The translations under genes were made by a program, and so were the position numbers. The notes below the pieces were generated by a model. It searched no databases, was not told the origin of the DNA, and saw only the letters and a program-made list of their open reading frames with translations. From the NCBI GenBank assembly GCA_023150295.1, contig JAKLLE010000003.1, forward strand, positions 26,836 through 90,835: 64,000 nt of DNA, in the 5' to 3' direction. Below, piece after piece: positions 20,015-28,248 of the stretch (positions within the stretch are counted from its first letter, which is position 1; each line of letters opens with the position of its first letter). This stretch comes from Giesbergeria sp. (lineage in GTDB: Bacteria > Pseudomonadota > Gammaproteobacteria > Burkholderiales > Burkholderiaceae_C).

Positions 20015-20076
20015 TTGACGATCCGACAGGCTTGTCATAACATACAAACATTGCTTGAATTCCGGAGGTCAGCATG
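20015..20076 (+). promoter_or_regulatory. Probable promoter and ribosome-binding site of the Phd-VapC pair
   Basis: TTGACG (20015-20020) is 17 nt from TAACAT (20038-20043), an acceptable but weak sigma-70 pair. GGAGG (20064-20068) is five bases before the antitoxin ATG. Phd-type antitoxins usually repress such a promoter, but no obvious palindrome was resolved. Confidence 0.4.
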
Positions 20077-20334
20077 AGCATCCATACGTTCTCCAGCCGT
20101 GACTTCACGCGCGATGTATCCGCTGCCAAGCGCGCAACGGTGGATGGCCCGGTGTTTATTACCGACCGGGGGCGCCCTGCTTTTGCACTGCTCAAGATCG
20201 ACGACTACTACCGCATCGCAGGGCAAAGCGAACGCTCGCTTCTTGACGTGATGGATGGCATCCTCGGGGGGGAAGGCATTGATTTCGAACCACCGCGATT
20301 GCAACTCCAGATCCAGGATGCGTCGTTCGACTGA
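20074..20334 (+). CDS. Phd/YefM family antitoxin
   Basis: An 86-residue antitoxin. The N-terminus MSIHTFSSRDFTRDVSAAKR and the strand GPVFITDRGRPAFALLKIDD follow the Phd/YefM DNA-binding fold. The tail (about residues 55-86) should wrap the toxin. It is nine bases upstream of a PIN-domain toxin with a strong Shine-Dalgarno, the standard antitoxin-first arrangement. It would neutralise the toxin and autoregulate the operon. Confidence 0.9.
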   Translation: MSIHTFSSRDFTRDVSAAKRATVDGPVFITDRGRPAFALLKIDDYYRIAGQSERSLLDVMDGILGGEGIDFEPPRLQLQIQDASFD

Positions 20335-20343
20335 AAGGCATCC

Positions 20344-20757
20344 ATGTTCATCCTGGACACCAACGTCATTTCCGAACTGCGCCATGGCAAGCCCCATCAG
20401 TCGGCCGAGGTACGTGCCTGGGCGGCAGGGCAGCCCAGCAACAGGCTTTTTCTGTCGGCCATCTCCATCCTGGAGCTGGAGATCGGCATCCGCGCGCTGG
20501 AGCGCCGCATGCCGCCCCAGGGCAGTGCACTGCGCGCCTGGCTAGCCGGGGTGCGTGTGGCCTTTGCGGGCCGCATCCTGCCATTCACCGAAGACACCGC
20601 GCCCGTGTGCGCTTCACTGCACATACCAGACCGCCGCTCTGAGCGCGACGCCATGATCGCGGCCACGGCCATTGAGCACGGTTTTACCGTAGTCACTCGC
20701 AACGTGTCCGACTTTGCCGATACAGGCGTGGCGCTCATCAATCCTTGGGTTGCGTAG
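20344..20757 (+). CDS. VapC/FitB-type PIN-domain toxin
   Basis: A 137-residue PIN-domain ribonuclease. The acidic metal-binding residues are all visible: Asp5 in FILDTNVISEL, Glu44 in ISILELEIG, Asp102 in ERDAMIAATA and Asp123 in NVSDFADTG. The toxin is therefore probably catalytically intact. VapC toxins cleave tRNA or rRNA, but the target here is unknown. It is encoded directly after its Phd-type antitoxin. Confidence 0.92.
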   Translation: MFILDTNVISELRHGKPHQSAEVRAWAAGQPSNRLFLSAISILELEIGIRALERRMPPQGSALRAWLAGVRVAFAGRILPFTEDTAPVCASLHIPDRRSERDAMIAATAIEHGFTVVTRNVSDFADTGVALINPWVA

Positions 20758-20849
20758 CACCTGGGCAACCCCGCCCTGACGACGCACCGCAGCCATCAGC
20801 CGCGTGCCCCCGTTCAGCCAGACCTTGCACGCGCATCAGCCACCAAAAA

Positions 20850-21725
20850 TCAAGTGGCCGCCGCCAGCTTGTCCTGCGTGCGGGTATCGAAGTCACTCGC
20901 GTCATGCCGCTCATGCAACTGACTGGCAGGCTCGCCCCAGGTGCGGTTGACCTTGCGGCCGCGCTGCACGGCCGGGCGCCTGGCAATCTGGTCGGCCCAG
21001 CGCACCACATGGGTGTATTCATGCACCTGCAAAAACTCGCCCGCTTCATAAAGCTGGCCCTTGGCCAGAGCGCCGTACCACGGCCAGGCCGCCATGTCGG
21101 CCACGGTGTATTCGTCGCCCGCCAGATACTCGTGCGCGGCCAGGCGCTGGTTGAGCACATCCATCTGACGCTTGACTTCCATCGCATAGCGGTCAATGGC
21201 GTATTCGATCTTGATCGGCGCATAGGCATAAAAATGCCCGAACCCCCCGCCCAAAAATGGCCCGCTGCCCATCTGCCAGAACAGCCACGACAGGCACTCG
21301 GCCCGCTGGGCGGGCTTCTGGGGCAGAAAGGCGCCAAACTTTTCTGCCAGGTACAAAAGAATGGCACCGGACTCAAACACGCGCACAGGCTCGGCGCCAC
21401 TGCGGTCCATCAGCGCCGGAATCTTTGAATTGGGGTTGACCGCCACAAAACCGCTGCTGAACTGCGCCCCCTCCTGGATGGGAACCAGCCAGGCGTCGTA
21501 CTCGGCGCCACTGTGGCCCAGCGCCAGCAGCTCTTCCAGCATGACCGTCACCTTGACGCCGTTGGGCGTGGCGAGGGAATAGAGCTGCAGCGGGTGCTTG
21601 CCCACCGGCAGGTCCTTGTCGTGCGTGGCACCGGCAATGGGGCGGTTGATGCTGGCGAACTTGCCGCCGTTTTCCTTGTTCCATTGCCAGATGGCGGGCG
21701 GGGTGTAGGGGGACGAATCGGTCAT
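20850..21725 (-). CDS. yghU: Glutathione S-transferase family protein, YghU type
   Basis: A 291-residue Nu-class glutathione transferase. The N-terminal extension YTPPAIWQWNKENGGKFASI and the thioredoxin-like segment LQLYSLATPNGVKVTVMLEE are typical of E. coli YghU, which reduces disulfides and organic peroxides using two glutathiones. NPNSKIPAL and the E-S pair in VFESGAILLYLAEKFG form the glutathione site. The all-alpha C-domain includes FGHFYAYAPIKIEYAIDRY. It is transcribed convergently to the toxin gene and divergently from the SIR2 gene. Confidence 0.9.
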   Translation of the reverse strand: MTDSSPYTPPAIWQWNKENGGKFASINRPIAGATHDKDLPVGKHPLQLYSLATPNGVKVTVMLEELLALGHSGAEYDAWLVPIQEGAQFSSGFVAVNPNSKIPALMDRSGAEPVRVFESGAILLYLAEKFGAFLPQKPAQRAECLSWLFWQMGSGPFLGGGFGHFYAYAPIKIEYAIDRYAMEVKRQMDVLNQRLAAHEYLAGDEYTVADMAAWPWYGALAKGQLYEAGEFLQVHEYTHVVRWADQIARRPAVQRGRKVNRTWGEPASQLHERHDASDFDTRTQDKLAAAT

Positions 21726-21932
21726 GCGGGTGCTCCTTCAGGCAAATCGGTGGGCCACGGGCTGCGTGGCCTGGTGCTGAACGAGTGTACTGACGCGGGC
21801 CGGAATGTGCTTTGCCTGCGGCCTTCCGGCTGCGAGGACTGCATTGGGAACCATTGCAGGGAGGACAAGATATGTGAAGGACCGAAATCGACCCAGTGCG
21901 GGTATTGGCATGGATCAGGCGAACGGCCCGGC

Positions 21933-21960
21933 TGCCCGAAGCCCTCACTGGCTTCGGGCA
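21933..21960. other. Perfect 11-bp hairpin upstream of the SIR2 gene
   Basis: TGCCCGAAGCC (21933-21943) and GGCTTCGGGCA (21950-21960) pair perfectly around CTCACT. No T-run follows on either strand, so it is not an ordinary intrinsic terminator. It ends 31 nt before the preferred SIR2 start and lies near the shift to lower-GC sequence. Confidence 0.65.
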
Positions 21961-21991
21961 TACTGATTGAGATGCCATGCGGGAGTCGTCT

Positions 21992-23416
21992 ATGCCGATG
22001 CACTACAAACAATATCAAGAAGAAGTCAGCGCTGATATCGCCAAGGTCCTTGGTGACGCAGAATGCCAGCCAATCCTCTTCATCGGATCGGGATTTTCGA
22101 AACGGTATGCCAAGGGTCCGAGTTGGGAAGAATTGCTCACCATTCTTGCGGCGAAGTGCCCGCTAATCGACAAAGAATTTGCGTACTACAAACAGACGTA
22201 CAACGGCGATCTCAAAACTATCGGGACGGTTTTTACCGATCTCTATCGCGAATGGGCATGGGGCAAGGGAAAGAACGGATTCCCCGCTGACTACTTTAGC
22301 GCCGAAGCACCGGCCGATATTTTTATTAAGCACACTATTGCCGAACTGCTGAAGGGCCTTGGGCCGGATGACAAGGGCTCCTATGGATCGAAGGAGCTCG
22401 ACGGTGAGGTCGCGGCGCTCATGAACATCAGCGCCCACGCGATCATCACGACAAACTACGATCAGGTAATCGAACCGCTATTCCCCGACTACGAGCCTGT
22501 AATCGGTCAACAGATCATGCGGAAGGCCTACCTCGCTATTGGTGAAATATTCAAGATTCACGGTTGTCGAACCGTGCCCCAGTCGATAGTCGTTAACGAG
22601 GCTGACTATTTACGCTTTGAAGAGGATCACAAGTACCTCAGCGCTAAGCTCTTGACTTACTTTATCGAGCACCCGCTCATTTTCATCGGTTACCGTGCCG
22701 ACGACCCAAACATTAAAGCGATTCTCTACGATGTGTATCGGATGGTGCGTGCATCAACAACTGACCTTGTTCCGAACATCTACATTCTGCAGTGGGACCC
22801 ATCCATTACTGATGCATCTAACCCGGCCCGTGAGTACGTCATCTCGGTCGCGCCCGACATCAACATCCGAATAAAAAGCATCGCGGCGAACTCGTTTGAG
22901 TGGGTGTTCAAGGCCCTGGGTCAGGCTGGCAACCTTGAGAAGATCAATACGAAGCTGCTGCGTGCCCTGATGGCTCGCTCCGTTGAATTGGTTCGATCAG
23001 ACATCCCGAAGAAGCACGTCGAGATCAACTTTGAGCAGTTGGAGCATGCTGTCGAGTCGGGCGAGAACTTTGCGAAGCTGTTCGGCGTTACCTCTCTTGC
23101 TGACCCGTCAAAGGTCAATCTCGACTACAAGTACGCCGCCACAGGCGTAGGTCTGCAACTCGGTTACGACACATGGCACGAGGTTCGCAAGATCATCAAC
23201 CAAATCAAGGATAAGACCGGTTTTGACATCACTGCGACGGACAACAAGTACCACATTGCCTTGAAGCTGGGACACAAGTCGCCCCAACTGACTCACCGCT
23301 ACACGGACGCTGCAGTTGACCTCTTCAAGAGATTTGTCGCGGGCGAGGAATATGAACTCGACACAGGTATTGTCACCGTCGATAAGGCAGCCGTTGCTGT
23401 AACCACGGAGATATAG
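21992..23416 (+). CDS. SIR2-domain protein, probable NAD+-consuming defence effector
   Basis: A 474-residue protein. Residues about 1-250 form a SIR2-like NAD-binding fold: FIGSGFSKRYAKGPSWEELL (about 30-49), IITTNYDQVIEPLF (about 151-164), FKIHGC with the likely catalytic His190, and FIGYRADDPNIKAILYDVYR (about 231-250). Proteins of this type act as NADases in antiphage systems. The C-terminal 220 residues (including THRYTDAAVDLFKRFV) match no domain I recognise and may sense the trigger. The start at 21992 is favoured by GGGAG six bases upstream; 21977 is an alternative. Codon use is clearly more AT-rich than in neighbours, suggesting transfer. No HerA, TIR or helicase partner is adjacent. 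Confidence 0.82.
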   Translation: MPMHYKQYQEEVSADIAKVLGDAECQPILFIGSGFSKRYAKGPSWEELLTILAAKCPLIDKEFAYYKQTYNGDLKTIGTVFTDLYREWAWGKGKNGFPADYFSAEAPADIFIKHTIAELLKGLGPDDKGSYGSKELDGEVAALMNISAHAIITTNYDQVIEPLFPDYEPVIGQQIMRKAYLAIGEIFKIHGCRTVPQSIVVNEADYLRFEEDHKYLSAKLLTYFIEHPLIFIGYRADDPNIKAILYDVYRMVRASTTDLVPNIYILQWDPSITDASNPAREYVISVAPDINIRIKSIAANSFEWVFKALGQAGNLEKINTKLLRALMARSVELVRSDIPKKHVEINFEQLEHAVESGENFAKLFGVTSLADPSKVNLDYKYAATGVGLQLGYDTWHEVRKIINQIKDKTGFDITATDNKYHIALKLGHKSPQLTHRYTDAAVDLFKRFVAGEEYELDTGIVTVDKAAVAVTTEI

Positions 23417-23534
23417 CGCCTTCGGTCTCATAAGGCACCTCCACCTCATGGCTAAGTGCCGGATCCAGCCCGTCTGTACTTCGCCATTTGCCAGGTGAAT
23501 TTCCGCTCTTGGCCGATAGCAGCCCAGCCTCCCC

Positions 23535-23840
23535 TCACCCCCACCACCGCACCAGCCCCGCCGCTGCCGCCCCCAGCACCACCACCAGCAAAAACGGCAG
23601 CCGCAGCCACAGGGCCAGCGCGGCCACGGCCAACGCGGCCAGGCGGGCATCGAGCACCAAAGCGGTGCCCGCAGCAAACGTATTCATTACCGTCAGCGCC
23701 GACAGCAGGGCCACGGTGATGGCACCGGCCACGCGGGTCATGCGCGGGTTTTGCAGCCAGCGGGCCGGCACGGCGTAGCCCGCGAGTTTGGTGAGGTAGG
23801 TCGCGGCGCAAGCCAGCACGATGGCGGTCCAGAGCGTCAT
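23535..23840 (-). CDS. azlD: AzlD family branched-chain amino acid exporter small subunit
   Basis: A 101-residue hydrophobic protein with about four helices, starting MTLWTAIVLACAATYLTKLAGYAVPARWL, quoted here only in part: the family's TYLTKLAGY segment is the key match. AzlD pairs with AzlC to export branched-chain amino acids or analogues. The start overlaps the azlC stop (ATGA). It ends about 120 bp from the SIR2 gene on the opposite strand. Confidence 0.88.
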   Translation of the reverse strand: MTLWTAIVLACAATYLTKLAGYAVPARWLQNPRMTRVAGAITVALLSALTVMNTFAAGTALVLDARLAALAVAALALWLRLPFLLVVVLGAAAAGLVRWWG

Positions 23841-24559
23841 GGCGCGGCCTCCTCGCGCACGGAAGGCGCATCCGGGCTGCGCACCCACCAGCCCCAGGCG
23901 GCGCCCACCACGGCCGCCAGCAAAATGGGCAGGCCCGGTGGCAGCAACGGCACGGCCAGGGCGGTGGCCACTCCGCACAGCACCGCCAGCGCCACGGGTT
24001 CGCGCTGTTGCAAGCGCGGCCACAGCAGGGCCAGGAAGGCGGCCACAGCGGCGCCGTCCAGGCCCCAGCGGCGCGGGTCGCCCAGGGCGTCGCCCAACAT
24101 GGCGCCGAGCAGGGTGAACAGGTTCCAGAGCACGAACACGCCGATGCCCGCCGTCCAGAAGCCGCGCCGCTGTTCATCGGGCGTGGTCTGGCCTGCGGCG
24201 GTGGCGGCGGATTCGTCGATGGTGAGCTGCGCGGCCACGGCCTTGCGCCAGCCGGTGGGGGCGATCATGGCGTTGAGCTGCATGCCGTAGACCGCGTTGC
24301 GCACGCCCAGCAGCGCGGCAGCGCCCAGGGCCGCAGAGCCCGCGCCGCCGCCCGCGATGACGCCGATGAAGGCGAACTGCGAGCCGCCCGTGAACATGAG
24401 CAGGCTCAGCGCCATGGCCTGCCACACGGTGAGCCCGGCGGCCACGGCCAGGGCGCCAAACGAGATGCCATAGAGGCCGGTGGCCACGGCAATCGACAGG
24501 CCCATGCGGATGGCGGGGGTCCAGGTGGCAGGGCGCAAGGTGGGTGGGCGGGGGTTCAT
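23837..24559 (-). CDS. azlC: AzlC family branched-chain amino acid exporter large subunit
   Basis: A 240-residue inner-membrane protein with the AzlC pattern FGALAVAAGLTVWQAMALS, the conserved FTGGSQFAF and RNAVYGMQLNAMI. With AzlD it forms an exporter for leucine-like amino acids. The ATG at 24559 (MNPRPPTLRP) is preferred. A TTG three codons upstream lies at the edge of a dispersed repeat copy. Azl loci often have an adjacent Lrp-type regulator, but none is visible here. Confidence 0.9.
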   Translation of the reverse strand: MNPRPPTLRPATWTPAIRMGLSIAVATGLYGISFGALAVAAGLTVWQAMALSLLMFTGGSQFAFIGVIAGGGAGSAALGAAALLGVRNAVYGMQLNAMIAPTGWRKAVAAQLTIDESAATAAGQTTPDEQRRGFWTAGIGVFVLWNLFTLLGAMLGDALGDPRRWGLDGAAVAAFLALLWPRLQQREPVALAVLCGVATALAVPLLPPGLPILLAAVVGAAWGWWVRSPDAPSVREEAAP

Positions 24560-24563
24560 CGAC

Positions 24564-24616
24564 TTCAAATTTGATAGCTGGTTGCGCTTGCTGGATAAGC
24601 GCCGGAGGCCAAAAAC
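24564..24616 (+). repeat. Dispersed palindromic repeat, copy 7
   Basis: Reads TTTGATAGCTGGTTGCGCTT, then AAGCGCCGGAGGCCAAAAAC. Only the right arm of the first palindrome is kept. It lies immediately upstream of azlC. Confidence 0.75.
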
Positions 24617-24739
24617 ACTTAAAACATCACCTCAACACGCTGTGGCGGTGGGTGAATGGCCGGCTTGCCCGGCGATCCGGCAAGACTGCAGCCCAGGGGC
24701 CGACATGGGGGCGCTGGGTCATACCGCGTCCGGTGGTCC

Positions 24740-24795
24740 GGAATGGGGTCAGAGCACGAGTTTCGCTGCGCGAAATCGTGATCTGACCCCATTCC
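24740..24795. repeat. Long three-tier hairpin, REP/BIME-like
   Basis: GGAATGGGGTCAGA (24740-24753) pairs perfectly with TCTGACCCCATTCC (24782-24795). Inside, CACGA pairs with TCGTG, and TTTCGC (24761-24766) pairs with GCGAAA (24770-24775) around TGC. The GGGGTCAGA core is one I associate with REP-type elements linked to RAYT transposases in betaproteobacteria. It lies just downstream of polA and may also terminate transcription there. Confidence 0.75.
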
Positions 24796-24835
24796 TGCGC
24801 TTTGCCTGCGCCGCGTCTGCTCCGGCGCTGGGGCC

Positions 24836-27625
24836 TCAATGCGCCTTGTCCCAGTTCGGCCCCACGCCCACCTCGGCCAGCAGCGGCACCTTGAGCGCAG
24901 CCACATCGGCCATCAGGCGCGGGATGTGTGAGCGCAGCCAGTCCACCTCGCTCTCGGGCAGCTCGAACACCAGTTCGTCGTGCACCTGCATGATCATCTT
25001 GATGCCGGGCTTGTGGGCGTCCAGTTCTTTCTGCACGGCCACCATGGCCATCTTGATGAGGTCGGCCGCCGTGCCCTGCATGGGGGCGTTGATGGCGGCG
25101 CGTTCGGCACCGGCGCGGCGCGGGCCGCTCGCGGCGATTTCGGGCAGGTACAGGCGGCGGCCAAACACCGTCTCGACGTAGCCCATGGCTCGCGCAGCGG
25201 CCTTGGTTTCGTCCATGTACTGCTTCACGCCAGGGTAGCGCTGGAAGTAGCGGTCGATGTAGGCGGCGGCGGCCTTGGTTTCGATGCCGAGGTTCTTGGC
25301 CAGGCCGAAGCTGCTCATGCCGTAGATCAGGCCGAAGTTGATGACCTTGGCGTAGCGGCGCTGCTCGCTGGTCACCTGGTCCAGCGCCACGCCAAACACC
25401 TCGGCGGCGGTGGCGCGGTGCACGTCCAGTCCGGCGTGGAAGGCGTGCAAGAGCGCGTGGTCGCCGCTGATGTGGGCCATGATGCGCAGCTCTATCTGGC
25501 TGTAGTCGGCGCTGGCGATGACGCAGCCGGGCGGCGCCACGAAGGCCTCGCGCACACGCCGGCCCTCGGCGGTGCGGATGGGGATGTTCTGCAGGTTGGG
25601 GTCGTTGCTCGACAGGCGCCCGGTAACGGCCACGGCCTGCGCGTAGTGCGTGTGCACGCGGCCGGTGCGCGGCAGGGCCAGCTGGGCCAGCTTGTCGGTG
25701 TAGGTGCCCTTGAGCTTGACCAGGCTGCGGTGCTCCAGCAGCTTGGCGGGCAGGGGGTAGTCTTCGGCGAGCTTTTCCAGCACCTCCTCGTCGGTGCTGC
25801 GCGCGCCGGTGGCGGTTTTTTTGACCACGGGCATGCCGAGCTTGTCGAAGAAAATCTCGCCGAGCTGCTTGGGGCTGCTGAGGTTGAAGGGCTGGCCCGC
25901 GATCTCGTACGCCTCGGTTTCCAACTGCACGATGCGCTGGCCCAGCTCGTGGCTTTGCTGCGCGAGCGTGGGCGCGTCGATGAGCACGCCGTTGCGTTCG
26001 ATGCGGTAGAGCGCCTCGCTGCTGGCGATTTCCAGCTCGTAGATGAAGCGCAGCTTGTCGTCGGCCTGCAAGAGCGGCCACAGCGCCAGGTGCACGTCCA
26101 GCGTCTGGTCCGAGTCTTCGCACGAGTAGGCGGCCGCCTTGTCCACCGGCACCTGGGCGAACGGGATCTGGTGCGCGCCCTTGCCGCACAAGTCTTCGTA
26201 GCTGATGCCGGTGCGGCCGGTGTGGCGCTCGGCCAGGCTGGACAGGCCGTGGGGCTTGTGCACTTCGAGCACGTAGCTTTGCAGCATGGTGTCGTGCGCG
26301 TAGCCCTGCACCTCGATGCCGTGGTTGGCGAACACGTGGCGGTCGTATTTGACGTGCTGGCCGAGCTTGTGGTGCTTGCCGTTTTCCAGCCAGGGCTGGA
26401 GGCGCGCCAGCACCTCGTCGCGCGGCAGTTGCGCGGGGGCGTCCGGCCCGGCGTGGGCCAGCGGAATGTAGGCGGCCTCGCCCGGCTGCACGCTGAAACT
26501 GATGCCCACGATTTCGGCGCGCATTTCGTCGAGCGAGGTGGTTTCGGTGTCCAGCGCCACCAGTTCGGCCTTCATCAGGCGCTGCAGCCAGTGGTCGAAG
26601 TCGGTCCAGTTCAGGATGGTGTCGTACACCACCGTGCGGTGCTGCGCGGCCTCGGCCACGGGGCTGGCGGAATGGTCGGCAAACAGGTCGCCGCTTTCGC
26701 CGGGCATGGCCACGATGGGCGCGGGCGCGGCGGCGGCATCACCGCCCAGCGTGCGCGCCAGGCCTTTGAAGCCGTAGGTGTCGCAGAAGGCCATGAGCGG
26801 CGCGGTCTGCGGCTGGCCGATGCGGATGGCGTCCAGCGCAGGCATGCCGGGCACCCAGCCGTTCAGGTCGCAGTCGGTCTTGATGGTGAGCAGCTGGCGG
26901 CTGGTGGGCAGCCAGTCCAGCGCCTTGCGCAGGTTCTCGCCCACGGCGCCCTTGACCTCGCTGGACCGCGCCACCAGGGCGTCCACCGAGCCGTATTCCT
27001 GCAGCAGTTTCACGGCGGTCTTGGGGCCTACCTTGTGCACACCGGGCACGTTGTCCACCGTGTCGCCCACCAGCATCTGGTAGTCCAGCATCTGGCGGGC
27101 GGGCACACCGAATTCGGCCTCCACCCCGGCCAGGTCGCGCACCTTGCCGCTCATGGTGTCGATGATGGTGATGTGTTCGTTCACCAGCTGGGCCAGGTCC
27201 TTGTCGCCGCTGGAGATGAGCACGTCAATGCCCTGGCGCGCGGCCGCCACGGCCAGGGTGCCGATCACGTCGTCGGCCTCCACGCCCGGCACGTCGAGCA
27301 CCGGCCAGCCCATGAGGCGCACCACCTCATGGATGGGCACGATCTGGCTGCGCAGGTCGTCGGGCATGGGGCTGCGCTGCGCCTTGTATTCGGGGTAGAG
27401 CGCGTCGCGGAAGGTGGGGCCCTTGGCGTCGAACACGCAGGCCGCGTAGGTGCAGGGGTAGTCCTTGAGGAGCTTCTGCATCATGTTGATGATGATGCGG
27501 ATGGCGCCGGTCTTTTGCACCGTGCCGTTGGGCAGGGTGGTGCTCATGGTTTCGCCGCCCGCGAAGAAGGCACGGTAGAGGTAGCTGGAGCCGTCCACCA
27601 GCAGCAAGGTCTTTTTGTCGCTCAT
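24836..27625 (-). CDS. polA: DNA polymerase I
   Basis: PolA fills repair gaps and removes Okazaki primers. It has 929 residues. The N-terminal 5'-3' exonuclease (about 1-290) includes LLVDGSSYLYRAFF and EADDVIGTLA. The proofreading domain keeps its metal ligands, Asp359 and Glu361 in ALDTETTSLDEM. The polymerase domain has the metal motif ASADYSQIELRIMAH and the C-terminal QVHDELVFELPE. All three activities therefore look intact. The start MSDKKTLLLVDGSS is conserved, and a longer frame to 27694 is rejected. A strong hairpin follows its stop. Confidence 0.97.
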   Translation of the reverse strand: MSDKKTLLLVDGSSYLYRAFFAGGETMSTTLPNGTVQKTGAIRIIINMMQKLLKDYPCTYAACVFDAKGPTFRDALYPEYKAQRSPMPDDLRSQIVPIHEVVRLMGWPVLDVPGVEADDVIGTLAVAAARQGIDVLISSGDKDLAQLVNEHITIIDTMSGKVRDLAGVEAEFGVPARQMLDYQMLVGDTVDNVPGVHKVGPKTAVKLLQEYGSVDALVARSSEVKGAVGENLRKALDWLPTSRQLLTIKTDCDLNGWVPGMPALDAIRIGQPQTAPLMAFCDTYGFKGLARTLGGDAAAAPAPIVAMPGESGDLFADHSASPVAEAAQHRTVVYDTILNWTDFDHWLQRLMKAELVALDTETTSLDEMRAEIVGISFSVQPGEAAYIPLAHAGPDAPAQLPRDEVLARLQPWLENGKHHKLGQHVKYDRHVFANHGIEVQGYAHDTMLQSYVLEVHKPHGLSSLAERHTGRTGISYEDLCGKGAHQIPFAQVPVDKAAAYSCEDSDQTLDVHLALWPLLQADDKLRFIYELEIASSEALYRIERNGVLIDAPTLAQQSHELGQRIVQLETEAYEIAGQPFNLSSPKQLGEIFFDKLGMPVVKKTATGARSTDEEVLEKLAEDYPLPAKLLEHRSLVKLKGTYTDKLAQLALPRTGRVHTHYAQAVAVTGRLSSNDPNLQNIPIRTAEGRRVREAFVAPPGCVIASADYSQIELRIMAHISGDHALLHAFHAGLDVHRATAAEVFGVALDQVTSEQRRYAKVINFGLIYGMSSFGLAKNLGIETKAAAAYIDRYFQRYPGVKQYMDETKAAARAMGYVETVFGRRLYLPEIAASGPRRAGAERAAINAPMQGTAADLIKMAMVAVQKELDAHKPGIKMIMQVHDELVFELPESEVDWLRSHIPRLMADVAALKVPLLAEVGVGPNWDKAH

Positions 27626-27726
27626 GCGGGCGATTGTGCACACATGGCGGGGGTTCTGGCCCCAGGCTCCGCCGGGCCGGGCCGATACCGGCACAATGTC
27701 GCCAAAATGACCCCGAGGACACTGCC

Positions 27727-28146
27727 ATGAAAGCCCTGCTCACCACCCTGATGATGGCCGCCGCCTGCCCGCTGGCCCTGGCCAGCACCGATTTCAAGAA
27801 CGTGCCCCCGCCCCTGCAGAAGGCGCTGCACGGCAACGCGCTCAAGTCGGCGCACATGGAGGACGGCGTGCTGCGCCTGCACACCAGCAAGGCCGAGGTG
27901 TCCGAGCTGGTGTATGCCACCTTTGTGTTCCACAACATCTGCGGCGAGCAGTGGATGAACCCGCAGCAGTTCACGCAGTTCGGGCTCCAGCGGGTGGAGC
28001 TGCTCAACACCGACGGCAGCCAGGGCTTTGCCTTTGATGCACGCGGCGATGTCTGCGAGCGCATGGGCCAGCTGGGCAAGAACTTCCGCACCTTTATTGG
28101 CAAGTACACGGTCAAGTGCACGGCCGGTGCCTGCCCGCGCCCCTGA
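27727..28146 (+). CDS. Small secreted protein of unknown function
   Basis: A 139-residue protein with a clear signal peptide (about 1-19, cleavage after LALA). I do not recognise the mature domain. It has four cysteines: one in NICGEQW, one in DVCERMGQ and two in VKCTAGACPRP at the end. This is consistent with one or two disulfides in the periplasm. It has an ATG preceded by GAGGACACTGCC and is divergent from polA. Its stop is about 100 bp before the next gene, so the two could share a transcript. Confidence 0.75.
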   Translation: MKALLTTLMMAAACPLALASTDFKNVPPPLQKALHGNALKSAHMEDGVLRLHTSKAEVSELVYATFVFHNICGEQWMNPQQFTQFGLQRVELLNTDGSQGFAFDARGDVCERMGQLGKNFRTFIGKYTVKCTAGACPRP

Positions 28147-28232
28147 CGCAAAGCGCGTCCGCGTCAGCCGGGGAAACCCGCTGCCCTGCACTGGGCGCTT
28201 GGTGTTCAATGCTTGCACTCTTTTCACTGCAC

Positions 28233-28248
28233 GAGGAATACACCGTTG
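28233..28248 (+). promoter_or_regulatory. Ribosome-binding site selecting a TTG start
   Basis: GAGGAA (28233-28238) lies seven bases before TTG (28246-28248). The only other in-frame start in this region, TTG at 28213, has no Shine-Dalgarno, so 28246 is preferred for the serine-hydrolase gene. It gives a basic-then-hydrophobic N-terminus. Confidence 0.6.

Noticed and set aside
24980..27730. A 916-codon open frame antisense to polA, rich in Val, Gly and His
   Set aside because: It mirrors polA codon by codon in a GC-rich gene. It has no recognisable domain, no ribosome-binding site and an implausible composition, so polA on the minus strand fully explains it.
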